Part shown: positions 15,714 through 25,025 of the stretch, one piece after another
Layout of the letters: each line of letters opens with the position of its first letter
Position numbering within the stretch: the stretch's first letter is position 1
From: JAPYTY01 sp036338435
GTDB lineage: Bacteria; Acidobacteriota; UBA6911; RPQK01; JADFOI01
NCBI GenBank assembly: GCA_036338435.1
Contig: JAYZCG010000049.1
Coordinates: 18,719-82,718, forward strand
Length of the DNA: 64,000 bases
Direction: 5' to 3'
Notes under the pieces: generated by a model
The model's database searches: none
What the model was told of the DNA's origin: nothing
Seen by the model: the letters and a program-made list of their open reading frames with translations, nothing else
Position numbers and translations under genes: made by a program

Positions 15714-16959
15714 AACAGATAAATCTGCAGGTATCGAACTCCCCACCAGCGACATTCACAAAATGGCAGTCGAGGAGCTTGACACCACCAAACTACTACG
15801 CCACGCTGCCCATCAACGCGATGATCGAGGATACAAGGACTTTCTAATCGTTGACACAGACTGTCATCATTACGAGAACGAGTCCCTCCGGGAGATCATC
15901 GAGTTTATCGAAGACCCAGTGATCAAACACAGCGCTAAAATGGCAACCACGGGGGGAACAGGAGTACAGTCTTCTTTTCTCCCAGGACTAGTGGGCCACC
16001 AGGACATCGCTGGGAGAGTGACCCGTTATCCGCTTCGCAAGACCGAAAAAGTGCCAGCTGGGGAAAATCATCGTGATATCCATTTAACCCTCAAATGGAT
16101 GGATGCCATGGGCGTAGATTATGTCTGTTTGTTCCCAACCCCCATGCTGGCTATGGGAATCCACCCTCAAACCGAGGTAGAGGTGAACATGGCAAGGGCT
16201 TACAATTGCTGGCTTACTGAGAGGCTTCTCGCCGTTGAGCCTCGTCTTAAATCGATGCTCTATTTACCCTTCAACGATCCAGATGCCACCTATCGTACTG
16301 TTCAAGAATTTGGAGAAAAAGAGGGGGTCGTAGGCTTTATGGTCACCTCAGTCCGTTACAGACCTGTCTACGACAACGCCTATATGAAAACTTACGCTCT
16401 GCTCCAAGAAATGGGTAAACCTATTGCCTTTCACGCTGGCTACACCTGGACTGATCAGATGTTGTCTACAACCAATCGCTTTATTGTTACCCATGCCCTG
16501 GGCTTTACCTTCTTCAACATCCTGCACTGCGCTAACTGGATTGCTAATGGCTTGCCCGTACGATTCCCCGAACTCAAAGTTATCTGGATTGAATCGGGCA
16601 TTGCCTGGATTCCCTGGCTTATGCAGCGTTTGGACAACGACTACAAAATGCGCAGTTCCGAATGTCCTGCCCTTACCAAACCTCCTAGCAAATATATGCA
16701 GGAGATGTACTACACGACACAACCTCTGGAAATACCCGATGATCTAAACGTCTTGGAGACTACCTTTAAGATGGCTCACGCCGAGACTCAACTACTTTGG
16801 GCTTCGGACTATCCACACTGGGATATGGATCTACCCAGCAAAATTTATGATCTCCCTTTCCTCTCCAATCAGGCCAAACGCAATATTTTGGGTAAAAACG
16901 CCCAGAAACTCTTCAGCCTAGATGTGAGCGATCGATTCCCCAGTAAAGGCTCGTCCTAG
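15697..16959 (+). CDS. Amidohydrolase-2 family metal-dependent hydrolase or decarboxylase
   Basis: This TIM-barrel protein belongs to the ACMSD/gamma-resorcylate decarboxylase group. Metal ligands are visible in VDTDCHHY, FHAGYTW and the Asp of WASDYPHWD. The frame opens with TTG at 15697, preceded by AAGGAG at 9 nt and overlapping the Rieske stop by 17 nt; an ATG at 15763 would give a 398-residue form. The strong ribosome site favours the TTG start and translational coupling. Members hydrolyse C-N or C-O bonds or decarboxylate aromatic acids. Pairing with a Rieske gene suggests an aromatic ring pathway, but the reaction is not fixed by sequence. It is cytosolic with no signal. Confidence 0.85.
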   Translation: MSSRNRTDKSAGIELPTSDIHKMAVEELDTTKLLRHAAHQRDDRGYKDFLIVDTDCHHYENESLREIIEFIEDPVIKHSAKMATTGGTGVQSSFLPGLVGHQDIAGRVTRYPLRKTEKVPAGENHRDIHLTLKWMDAMGVDYVCLFPTPMLAMGIHPQTEVEVNMARAYNCWLTERLLAVEPRLKSMLYLPFNDPDATYRTVQEFGEKEGVVGFMVTSVRYRPVYDNAYMKTYALLQEMGKPIAFHAGYTWTDQMLSTTNRFIVTHALGFTFFNILHCANWIANGLPVRFPELKVIWIESGIAWIPWLMQRLDNDYKMRSSECPALTKPPSKYMQEMYYTTQPLEIPDDLNVLETTFKMAHAETQLLWASDYPHWDMDLPSKIYDLPFLSNQAKRNILGKNAQKLFSLDVSDRFPSKGSS

Positions 16960-17071
16960 TCTCTCCCGACAATAGTTTTTAAAATGCTAGGCCCGCGCAC
17001 CTCGGCAACTCAAAACTACACATCATCTTGTCAATACTTGCCTCTATAGCCTAGTGTTTTCGACAATAATC

Positions 17072-17101
17072 TGTTATCTCTAGAGGATACAACGTTATAA
17101 T
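17072..17101 (+). promoter_or_regulatory. Candidate sigma-70 promoter of the secreted amidohydrolase
   Basis: A perfect TATAAT lies at 17096-17101, with a poor TGTTAT at the -35 position (18-nt spacer). The 196-nt gap between genes is otherwise AT-rich and empty, and the start codon of the downstream gene is 55 nt further on with GGAGG in between. Confidence 0.35.
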
Positions 17102-17155
17102 TATTGACAATGGGATATATCTATTAAGAGGAACCATATTCGGAGGGACCTTTCA

Positions 17156-19048
17156 ATGGTACATACAGCATTGATTCGACAGAAGCATGTCTTAGCCCTA
17201 GTGTGGGGATTACTACTCTTATCTAATTTCGGACTTGCACAAAATCGTCCTCCCCTTGTAGCCCAGATGGGATGGGCCGATACCATTCTCGTTAACGGCA
17301 AAATTGTCAGTATGGATGACCGTAGCATAGTCCCCAACACAGTTGGCAATGTGTACGAGGCAATGGCCATAAAGGGGAAACATATTATGGCCCTGGGCAC
17401 CGACCAGGAAATAAAAAACCTTGCCAGATCTAGTACCCAGATCATTGACCTAGCAGGTAGAACAACCATTCCTGGTCTAATTCAGACCCACTACCACCTT
17501 TTTGGGACTGCAGCCCGCAGATATGGTCCTCAATACGGTTTCACTGACCCGAGCATTCAACTTAGCGTGACCGCCCAAACTGATGTGGAAGGCACGGCCA
17601 AGGCTATTCGAGAGACTGTGCTTAATGCAATCCAAGCACAGAGAATTTCAAAGGGTCAGTGGATTAGCGTTCGCGTTCAGGACAACCAAAATAATTCCCC
17701 CGGCACTCGACGGACCTGGTTTTATATTGGCAAAATCAACCGACGGCAACTAGATGCCGCTGTCCCCAACCACCCCGTTATTGTGAACATGGGGCTGGGA
17801 GGCTACTTCAACCAAGCCGCCATAGATGCCTTTAAGGAGGAGTTTCACGACTGGGAGGAAAGCACGGACCTAGAAACAGGTCCAGGTTCAGCTATGAATG
17901 GCTACTTGGCGGTTCCAGAGCAGGGAGCCATCAGCTTTGAGTACTGGTGGAAAGACAAACCGCTGTCTGATCTGGCGGAAGTTATGCGCCTCCAAGGTAT
18001 AGATGTTGTCAAGAAAGGTTTCACTACCGTAGCGACCCGGCTATTGTATCCTCGTACAGTAGGAGCATATGCCGTCTTGAACCGACAAGGTAGAATGCCC
18101 CACCGGCTGGCTTACTACATTGAATCTCAACGAGGAAATCTCTTCAATAGCAAATCAATCGAATCATTCTATCGCGCCTATGGTGCTCCCTGGACCAACC
18201 ACCGAAATGGCGGGGAAATGTTGTGGTTAAACGGAATGTGCCATGAAATCTGGGATTCGACACAAAACAATGTCTGTTTGGGGCCCGACATACCGGCTGC
18301 TCCTGAAATCAAGGAGCGGGAGAGATGTCCTAATCCGACCCTAAAAGCCTGGGTCTCTCTTAAAGCTGCAATTACCAATGGGTGGCGGCCCGCCCAAGTA
18401 CACGGAACTTCACCCCATGGAGTTCGCCTCTACATCCAGATGCTCGAGGAATCAATGGCGGAGGCCAATCTGTCGGTCGAATACATCCGTAGCCTACGCC
18501 CTACACTAGAGCATAGTCAGGTTCTGGGTGCTGTCCCAGACGTTATTGCTGGCATCAAAAAATATGGAATCCATATCAATGTCACACCATTTCTGCTGGC
18601 TGAGGTCCCTAAGCTTATCAATGACTACGGTGAAAAATTGAGAGAATTTGCTATGCCAGTCAAAACCTGGATTAATGAGGGAATCCGGGTAACCTTCGAG
18701 TCTTCAGGCGATGATTTCTGGGAACCCATCCACATACTCGTCACTCGTAAAACTTCTGTGAGCCGAACGTATCCAGAATCGGTCGTACTTCTCCCACACG
18801 AGGCCGTTGATAGAGTAACGGCTTTAAAAATGGGAACCACCTGGGCTTCCGAGTACATGATGGCAGAAGATACAATTGGCACGCTAGAGCCTGGTAAATT
18901 TGCCGATTTCACCGTATTAGACCGAGATTACTTCACCATCCCTGTTGATGACATCCTCAACATTACACCGGTCGTGACAGGACTGAGCGGGGAAATTCTA
19001 TGGAACAATCTCAATGGCCAGGAGCAACTTGCCTCCTGGCTACAGTAG
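17156..19048 (+). CDS. Secreted YtcJ-like amidohydrolase (amidohydrolase-3 family)
   Basis: The 630-residue protein begins with a Sec signal peptide (hydrophobic stretch 11-26, cleavage near LAQ at 27-29). A small beta domain (ADTILVNGKIVSMDD) is followed by the metal site His112-x-His114 in QTHYH, and near the C terminus by GTLEPGKFADFTVLDRDYF, the usual closing of the beta-sandwich. Known YtcJ relatives act on amides and N-acyl compounds. Here the signal places it in the periplasm, so it may release substrates outside the cell. The start is supported by GGAGG 9 nt upstream. It is 125 nt ahead of the exported molybdenum hydroxylase, suggesting a shared role. A paralogue lies at 38502-40484. 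Confidence 0.88.
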   Translation: MVHTALIRQKHVLALVWGLLLLSNFGLAQNRPPLVAQMGWADTILVNGKIVSMDDRSIVPNTVGNVYEAMAIKGKHIMALGTDQEIKNLARSSTQIIDLAGRTTIPGLIQTHYHLFGTAARRYGPQYGFTDPSIQLSVTAQTDVEGTAKAIRETVLNAIQAQRISKGQWISVRVQDNQNNSPGTRRTWFYIGKINRRQLDAAVPNHPVIVNMGLGGYFNQAAIDAFKEEFHDWEESTDLETGPGSAMNGYLAVPEQGAISFEYWWKDKPLSDLAEVMRLQGIDVVKKGFTTVATRLLYPRTVGAYAVLNRQGRMPHRLAYYIESQRGNLFNSKSIESFYRAYGAPWTNHRNGGEMLWLNGMCHEIWDSTQNNVCLGPDIPAAPEIKERERCPNPTLKAWVSLKAAITNGWRPAQVHGTSPHGVRLYIQMLEESMAEANLSVEYIRSLRPTLEHSQVLGAVPDVIAGIKKYGIHINVTPFLLAEVPKLINDYGEKLREFAMPVKTWINEGIRVTFESSGDDFWEPIHILVTRKTSVSRTYPESVVLLPHEAVDRVTALKMGTTWASEYMMAEDTIGTLEPGKFADFTVLDRDYFTIPVDDILNITPVVTGLSGEILWNNLNGQEQLASWLQ

Positions 19049-19173
19049 GACTCCAAGCTTTGTAGACTACCCTTCCCTTGAAGTGAGCAACAAAGTTATG
19101 AAATGGAGCTATAGCTCAAAACTAATATCTTGGGTTACGAGGAAAACCCAGAAAAGCTTTAGGAGGTTTGAAC

Positions 19174-19650
19174 ATGCCTACGCTTCGCCTTTTAGTTAAT
19201 GGCACAGAGCACGTTTTAGACGATATAGATCCGTCGATGCCACTATTGTGGATTATTCGCGATAACCTCAGTCTAGCGGGGACAAAATTTGGTTGTGGTG
19301 GTGGGTTTTGCGGAGCTTGCACCGTGCATGTTGACGGCAACCCAGTTAGATCGTGTTCGGTTCCGGTCGCATCAGTAGTGAATCGAGATATCACCACCAT
19401 AGAGGGCTTAGCCAGTACCAATGGCACGCTACATCCTCTTCAGGAAGCCTGGATTGAGCATGACGTCCCCCAATGTGGATACTGCCAAACAGGCCAGATA
19501 ATGACCGCTGCTGGACTACTCAGCAAAAACCCCACACCGAGTGATGCGGATGTGGATCGAGCCATGGCGGGCAATCTCTGTCGTTGTGGGACATACAATC
19601 GAATTCGTCAGGCTATACATACGGCTGCACGAAAAGGAGGCAAGTCATGA
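19174..19650 (+). CDS. 2Fe-2S subunit of a two-subunit molybdenum hydroxylase (IorA-like)
   Basis: The ATG at 19174 has AGGAGG 7 nt upstream. The 158-residue protein holds two 2Fe-2S sites: Cys41, 46, 49 and 61 (GCGGGFCGACT...SC) and Cys101, 104, 136 and 138 (CGYCQTGQ and GNLCRCGTY). This is the isoquinoline 1-oxidoreductase alpha type, which transfers electrons from the Mo centre to a cytochrome or quinone without an FAD subunit. It has no signal of its own and presumably travels with the Tat-signal-bearing large subunit. Its stop overlaps the large-subunit start as ATGA. Confidence 0.93.
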   Translation: MPTLRLLVNGTEHVLDDIDPSMPLLWIIRDNLSLAGTKFGCGGGFCGACTVHVDGNPVRSCSVPVASVVNRDITTIEGLASTNGTLHPLQEAWIEHDVPQCGYCQTGQIMTAAGLLSKNPTPSDADVDRAMAGNLCRCGTYNRIRQAIHTAARKGGKS

Positions 19651-21893
19651 ACGACCAATACCTTCGAAACATCATCCGCGACGTGGAGACCGAACTTGGA
19701 ATTCATCAAGCAAAACGCATGCCTCGGCGCTCATTTGTCAAGCTCACCGGACTTGCTGGGGGGGGACTCGTACTTGCCTTCAATCTAGGTGAAACTGGCA
19801 GTTCCCTGATCGCACAAACAGGTGATTCTACATTCGCACCCAATGCCTTCATTCGTATTTCTCCTGATGGATCGATTCTGGTCTATTCAAAGAACCCAGA
19901 GATTGGACAGGGAATCAAGACATCCCTTCCAATGATTGTCGCTGAAGAACTTGACGCAAACTGGGCCGATGTTGTGGTACAACAATCCCCGATTAATCAG
20001 GCGCTTTATGGCCGACAGGCAGCAGGAGGCTCCCGGTCAATCCCTGCCAACTGGGATCAGTTACGTCTTGCCGGAGCTAATGCCCGTATTATGCTTGTCA
20101 CTGCCGCTGCTCAGGAATGGGGTGTCCCGGCTACAGACTGTGAAACTGAAATGAGCGAAGTGATACACCCACATAGTAAGCGCCGCCTAGGATATGGCGA
20201 ACTAGCTAACAAGGCATCCAGACTTCCGGTTCCAGATCAAAATACGGTCTCGCTGAAAGAACGTAAAGATTGGAAACTACTAGGAACGAGAGTGACTGGT
20301 GTCGATAACCACGCACTCGTGACTGGTCAGCCACTTTTCGGTATTGATCAGAAGGTGCCGGGAATGTTCTATGCTACCTATGACAAGTGTCCAGCTACTG
20401 GGGGAAGTGTCCGCAGTGCTAACTTGGATGAAATTCGTTTACTCCCCGGAGTCAAAGATGCCTTTATCCTTGAAGGCACAGGGCAAGTCACTGAATTGAT
20501 GCCTGGAGTTGCTATCGTAGCAGAATCTACATGGGCCGCTTTTAGTGCTAAACGTCATCTGCGTGTGGTCTGGGATGAAACAGAAGCTTCCAAAGACAGT
20601 TGGAGTGGCTCGGTTGAGAGAGCCCGTGAATTATCTACACAACAGGGTGTCGAAACCGTTGTATCCAGCGGGAATGTGGAGGAAGCATTCAGCAACGCCG
20701 AGACAATATTAGAAGGGTTTTATAGTTATCCATTCCTCTCCCATGCAACCCTTGAACCCCAAAACACAACAGCCTGGTATCGCGATGGTAGTGTTGAGAT
20801 CTGGGCTCCTACACAAACTCCCCAGAGAGGAATCAGCAATGCTGCTAAAATCCTGGGAATCACGGAAGATCGGGTCACGCTTCACCAGACCCGAGTCGGA
20901 GGAGGATTTGGCCGTCGCTTAATGAATGACTCCGTATGCGAAGCCGTAGCTATATCAAAAAAATTCGGCGCACCGATAAAACTACAGTGGACCCGTGAAG
21001 ATGATATGGCTCATGACTTTTATCGCGTGGGTGGCTTTCATGGCCTCAGAGGGAGCTTCAATAAAGAAGGACAACTGACCGCTTGGCAAGACCACTTTGT
21101 AACCTTCTCAGCCGACGGTAAAAACCCCGTCAGTGGAGGTAACATCTCTGAAAGTGAGTTCCCAGCTCCACTGGTTGATAATTTTGATCTCACCCAGACC
21201 ATGCTCCCATTAGGAACTCCCTGTGGCCCATGGAGAGCACCGCGCTCTAATGGGATAGCCTTTGCAGTACAGTGTTTTATTCATGAACTAGCAGTAGCTG
21301 CCGGACGAGATCACCTGGAATTCATTCTGGATATAATGGGACAACCGCGTTGGCTGGATCCCGGAAACTCACGTGCCCTCAATACGGGTCGTGCTGCAGA
21401 CGTTATTAAACTCGCCGCCGAAAAAGCTGAATGGGGCAGACGTTTACCCAAGGGGGGCGGACTGGGATTAGCATTTCACTTTAGCCATGCTGGCCACATT
21501 GCCGAGGTGGCGGAAGTCAGTGTCGATGACAATCGAAAAATAACAATCCATAGGGTGACGGTAGCCGCTGATGTTGGTCCGATCATTAATTTAAGCGGCG
21601 CTGAAAATCAATGTCAGGGTGCTGTCATTGACGGCTTGAGTACAACACTGGGACTGGGACTCTCGATTGAGAATGGACGTGTACAAGAATCCAACTTTGA
21701 CCAGTATCCAATTCTCCGAATTGGTAACGCACCGAAAGTTGACGTTCACTTCATCCAAAGTGAGCATGCTCCAACAGGGCTGGGCGAACCTGCTTTGCCA
21801 CCCATTGCACCGGCTGTCTGTAACGCACTTTTTGTTGCCACAGGTCACCGCGTTCGAGAATTACCACTGTCAAAAGAAGGATTCTCAGTCTAG
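19647..21893 (+). CDS. Tat-exported molybdopterin-binding large subunit (IorB-like xanthine dehydrogenase family)
   Basis: The ATG at 19647 follows AAAAGGAGG and overlaps the small-subunit stop (ATGA). The 748-residue protein has a twin-arginine signal set back from the N terminus: PRRSFVKLTG (Arg27-Arg28) then a hydrophobic GLAGGGLVLAF. The Mo-site motifs of the isoquinoline oxidoreductase beta branch follow: NPEIGQGIKTS, GGGFGRR, CGPWRAPRSN and the catalytic Glu in GLGEPALPP. The enzyme should hydroxylate an aldehyde or heterocycle in the periplasm with water as oxygen source, handing electrons to a c-type cytochrome. No FAD subunit is present, as expected for this branch. Its stop lies 1 nt from the end of the convergent hydrolase gene. 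Confidence 0.92.
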   Translation: MNDQYLRNIIRDVETELGIHQAKRMPRRSFVKLTGLAGGGLVLAFNLGETGSSLIAQTGDSTFAPNAFIRISPDGSILVYSKNPEIGQGIKTSLPMIVAEELDANWADVVVQQSPINQALYGRQAAGGSRSIPANWDQLRLAGANARIMLVTAAAQEWGVPATDCETEMSEVIHPHSKRRLGYGELANKASRLPVPDQNTVSLKERKDWKLLGTRVTGVDNHALVTGQPLFGIDQKVPGMFYATYDKCPATGGSVRSANLDEIRLLPGVKDAFILEGTGQVTELMPGVAIVAESTWAAFSAKRHLRVVWDETEASKDSWSGSVERARELSTQQGVETVVSSGNVEEAFSNAETILEGFYSYPFLSHATLEPQNTTAWYRDGSVEIWAPTQTPQRGISNAAKILGITEDRVTLHQTRVGGGFGRRLMNDSVCEAVAISKKFGAPIKLQWTREDDMAHDFYRVGGFHGLRGSFNKEGQLTAWQDHFVTFSADGKNPVSGGNISESEFPAPLVDNFDLTQTMLPLGTPCGPWRAPRSNGIAFAVQCFIHELAVAAGRDHLEFILDIMGQPRWLDPGNSRALNTGRAADVIKLAAEKAEWGRRLPKGGGLGLAFHFSHAGHIAEVAEVSVDDNRKITIHRVTVAADVGPIINLSGAENQCQGAVIDGLSTTLGLGLSIENGRVQESNFDQYPILRIGNAPKVDVHFIQSEHAPTGLGEPALPPIAPAVCNALFVATGHRVRELPLSKEGFSV

Positions 21894-21894
21894 A

Positions 21895-23703
21895 TTATTG
21901 TTGTTCAACATCTATCGGAGATCTGATAATGTCCGAATTACGTGCATTCTTAATGTAATAATTCCGGGCCGTATTACTTAGCAGGTTCTCTTTTACTAAC
22001 TCAGCAGTAACTTGAGTAACACACTCGACATAGTGCTCATGTGTAAGATTCTGCCTAGAAGCTAGTACTCCGTATTGCTCTCCCTCACGCATCCGTCGTT
22101 GCCACGCCTGTGCAATACTTTCACGTGTGTCACGGACACCATTTTTGTTCATATCTACCAAATAACCACGGGAATCCAGTGGCTCCAACCATTCTGGGTC
22201 ATATTCTGAGGGAAGGTCTTCTGTATCAGCATTAATCACATGTCGTTGTTCCTTCAGATACGGAATAAATGTGGTTCTTCCCGGTCGGGGTGCCTCTTTA
22301 GCATATTCGATGAAAATCCCGGTAGGACAGGCCACTTCAGGCAGTGCAATCGCAGAATTTTCTAGACTACCATTGCCATCCACATCTCCTAAGAATGGGA
22401 TATCCGAACGTGTCGGACCTGGATTCACTCCCTTTTCGACCCACTGATCTAGAGTGTCGATGAGTGCGTCGAAAACGCCACCCAAATCCAAATTGTTAAG
22501 CCCTGGCTTGGTAGCACCTTCAGCTCGACTAGCATAACCAGCGTCAGCATGACTGACTCCGACAATCTCATACATACGGGTTAAAGAACCGAGTCCCTTT
22601 TCTTTTAAAAGGCGTGTGTTCTCACGCTTTACAAACAGGTAATTCCCCTGGACAAAATCCGCACCTGTGTAATTCTGGTGGGCAATGTCAATCTGGCGAA
22701 CAAAATTTTGCTTATACAACTCATCTACAACTAAGGTGTCTTGGGCATCTTTTTGAAGCGAGAAAATTCCCTCACCAACATCAACACGGGCAAGTCGCTG
22801 AACCGGCCAGTACCAACCGCCACCCGCATCATCCAGTAGCATGCCATCATAAAGTCTATTGCCTTCCGTATCACTATTAGCACCCCGCTTGTAGTTGAAG
22901 ATACGGCCTAGACTGGCTCCTCCGGACTTCCCATAGTAATAGGTTCGTTGAGCCTTACGACCAAGACGTGTCTGGATCAGATTCTTGGCAATCTGAGTCC
23001 AATCACGGATCAGTCCGGTGTGAAATCCAAAAGTCTTGTCCTTGAACACGGTGCCATCATCCAGTTTGACCTCCTCACTTGCAAAGCTGATCGCTCCTCT
23101 TCGCCGGGCACCACTAGCAGGACGACGCGTGTATGCTACCGCATACCCTTTGTCAATCATCAACCCAGCATAGGCATTCCCTCCGGTAAGAAGCGAGTAT
23201 TCATCGCCCTTACGGGGTGGCAATTCTCCCATGGGAGTGTAGTGGCTTGAGCCATGTACCAGAACGAAAAGTTTACCATTCCAGTCAGCGGCTGACTGAG
23301 GTAAAAGCACAGTCATTCCGCTCCCTTTAGGCGCACGATAGGTGCCAATACCATGGTAGTAGGGACCTAGATTAGATCTCTGGGCTAAGGCAAATTCCGG
23401 CGCATCGGTGAAAACCTCTATCCTCTCCCCCTGCTTTACTGTATACCCGTCAAGAGTCCCGCTTATCCCAATCTCTAATCGTTGAAAAATAATACCATCG
23501 GCATTCCGGACCGTTCCTTCCGATATCCAACACTCATTAGGGCCAACTGTCCCGCCCTTGACACTTGCCAAGGGGCCAATCAGGGCTCGACAATCAGCTG
23601 TCCCCGCATTCTGGGCATAAAGTGGTACAACCACAATAAGCACAAACACAATCACGATAGAGGCGAAGACAACTTTCGGGCGTTTCTCGTTAATGATGTT
23701 CAT
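21895..23703 (-). CDS. Secreted alpha/beta hydrolase with Ca-binding-like loops
   Basis: The 602-residue protein has an N-terminal hydrophobic signal (about 11-30, ending LYAQ). The alpha/beta-fold parts are FVLVHGSSHY (near residue 147) and the nucleophile elbow YGKSGGAS with Ser260; the layout resembles the Abhydrolase_10 group and more distantly tannase-like esterases. Two EF-hand-like loops, DVDGNGSL (around residue 440) and DMNKNGVRD (around residue 535), suggest calcium stabilisation in the periplasm. The substrate is unknown. It stands alone on this strand, its 3' end abutting the molybdenum hydroxylase gene without a terminator gap. Confidence 0.82.
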   Translation of the reverse strand: MNIINEKRPKVVFASIVIVFVLIVVVPLYAQNAGTADCRALIGPLASVKGGTVGPNECWISEGTVRNADGIIFQRLEIGISGTLDGYTVKQGERIEVFTDAPEFALAQRSNLGPYYHGIGTYRAPKGSGMTVLLPQSAADWNGKLFVLVHGSSHYTPMGELPPRKGDEYSLLTGGNAYAGLMIDKGYAVAYTRRPASGARRRGAISFASEEVKLDDGTVFKDKTFGFHTGLIRDWTQIAKNLIQTRLGRKAQRTYYYGKSGGASLGRIFNYKRGANSDTEGNRLYDGMLLDDAGGGWYWPVQRLARVDVGEGIFSLQKDAQDTLVVDELYKQNFVRQIDIAHQNYTGADFVQGNYLFVKRENTRLLKEKGLGSLTRMYEIVGVSHADAGYASRAEGATKPGLNNLDLGGVFDALIDTLDQWVEKGVNPGPTRSDIPFLGDVDGNGSLENSAIALPEVACPTGIFIEYAKEAPRPGRTTFIPYLKEQRHVINADTEDLPSEYDPEWLEPLDSRGYLVDMNKNGVRDTRESIAQAWQRRMREGEQYGVLASRQNLTHEHYVECVTQVTAELVKENLLSNTARNYYIKNARNSDIIRSPIDVEQQ

Positions 23704-23897
23704 TATTTCCCTCTGCTATGTTTGATGTTGATATTAGGTGCATCCCATTCATGATAAATCTGGCCGACATTAGAAGGCAAATGGCTAGCACGCTACGGCA
23801 ACAAAAGCCTACTAGAATATGGATGATTCAGAATATAGGAGACTCAAGACATATCCTAGTTGACATCACTTTGTTGATGCTGTCAATCTGCGCGACT

Positions 23898-25025
23898 ATG
23901 AAGGTGCTGTTAATATCTCCTTACCATGGTGGCAGCCATCAAGCTTGGGCTGAAGGGTACCAGAAGTACAGCACCCATCACCCTTCACTTTTAACACTAC
24001 CGGCTCGTTACTGGAAATGGAGGATGCACGGCGGTGCGGTAACACTGGCCCAAAAGTTCACAGAGGCCCATTTCGATCCTGACGTGATCATGGTCACAGA
24101 CATGTTGGATCTAAGTACCTTTCTATCTCTAACGCGAGAAAAGACGGCCGGCACTCCTGTCGTCCTATACATGCATGAAAACCAACTGACCTACCCACTA
24201 CCTAAAGATCTGCAAAGCGGGCCTATGCGACGCCAGCATGGGGAACGTGACTTACACTATGCTTTCATTAACTACGCCTCCATGTTAAGCGCCGATAGAA
24301 TCGTATTCAACTCAGCGTTTCACCGTCGCTCATTTTTCGATGGTCTTCCACGCTTTCTTAACCACTTTCCAGAATTCAGAGAAAAACACACTGTGGAACA
24401 ACTAAAGGAACACTCCCTAGTTCTACCAGTAGGCTTGGATTTGGAGAAGCTACAACCGCCGTGTCCCAACCCGGAGCAAAGACTACCGCTTATACTCTGG
24501 AACCAGCGTTGGGAGTATGACAAAAATCCTGAGGAGTTCTTTAGAGTGGTCTTTGCCCTGGCTGACGAAGGAATACCATTCGAGTTAGCAGTATGTGGAA
24601 AATCCTTCCAGCAGCCACCGCCCATTTTTGATCTAGCCTCCCGAAAGTTAAAGAGTCACGTGGTGCATTGGGGCTATGCACAACCACATGTCTATCGGAA
24701 ACTACTGTGGGACTCGACACTTACTATTTCTACCGCACTTCACGAGTTCTTCGGCATCAGCATCCTCGAAGCTGCCTTTTGTCAAACGCTTCCCCTTGTA
24801 CCCAACCGCCTTAGTTACCCTGAAATTATTCCGAACGAATTCCACGAATCTTGCCTATATAACTGTGAGGACGAACTTCTAGAAAAACTAAAGCTTGTGT
24901 TGGGAAATCCTGAATCGATCCGAAAAACAACACGCGCCCTAGCTACTCAGGCCGAGAGCTACAGTTGGAATAAGTGGGCGCCCAAGTACGATCTTTTATT
25001 AAAGGAAATCAATTCTATCCGCTAA
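23898..25025 (+). CDS. GTDC1-like glycosyltransferase (tRNA-queuosine mannosyltransferase family)
   Basis: The frame opens 60 codons earlier, but the family N terminus begins at the ATG at 23898: MKVLLISPYHGGSHQAWAEG. LTLPARYWKWRMHG and VVLYMHENQLTYP follow, the hallmarks of the DUF3524/GTDC1 family, then a GT-B nucleotide-sugar half with NQRWEYDKNPEEF and STALHEFFGISILEA. Human GTDC1 (QTMAN) adds mannose to queuosine in the tRNA-Asp anticodon. The bacterial protein is full-length (375 residues) and both domains are intact, so a tRNA hypermodification role is a reasonable inference. The donor sugar cannot be read from sequence. It ends inside the convergent dioxygenase gene (11-nt overlap). 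Confidence 0.87.
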   Translation: MKVLLISPYHGGSHQAWAEGYQKYSTHHPSLLTLPARYWKWRMHGGAVTLAQKFTEAHFDPDVIMVTDMLDLSTFLSLTREKTAGTPVVLYMHENQLTYPLPKDLQSGPMRRQHGERDLHYAFINYASMLSADRIVFNSAFHRRSFFDGLPRFLNHFPEFREKHTVEQLKEHSLVLPVGLDLEKLQPPCPNPEQRLPLILWNQRWEYDKNPEEFFRVVFALADEGIPFELAVCGKSFQQPPPIFDLASRKLKSHVVHWGYAQPHVYRKLLWDSTLTISTALHEFFGISILEAAFCQTLPLVPNRLSYPEIIPNEFHESCLYNCEDELLEKLKLVLGNPESIRKTTRALATQAESYSWNKWAPKYDLLLKEINSIR

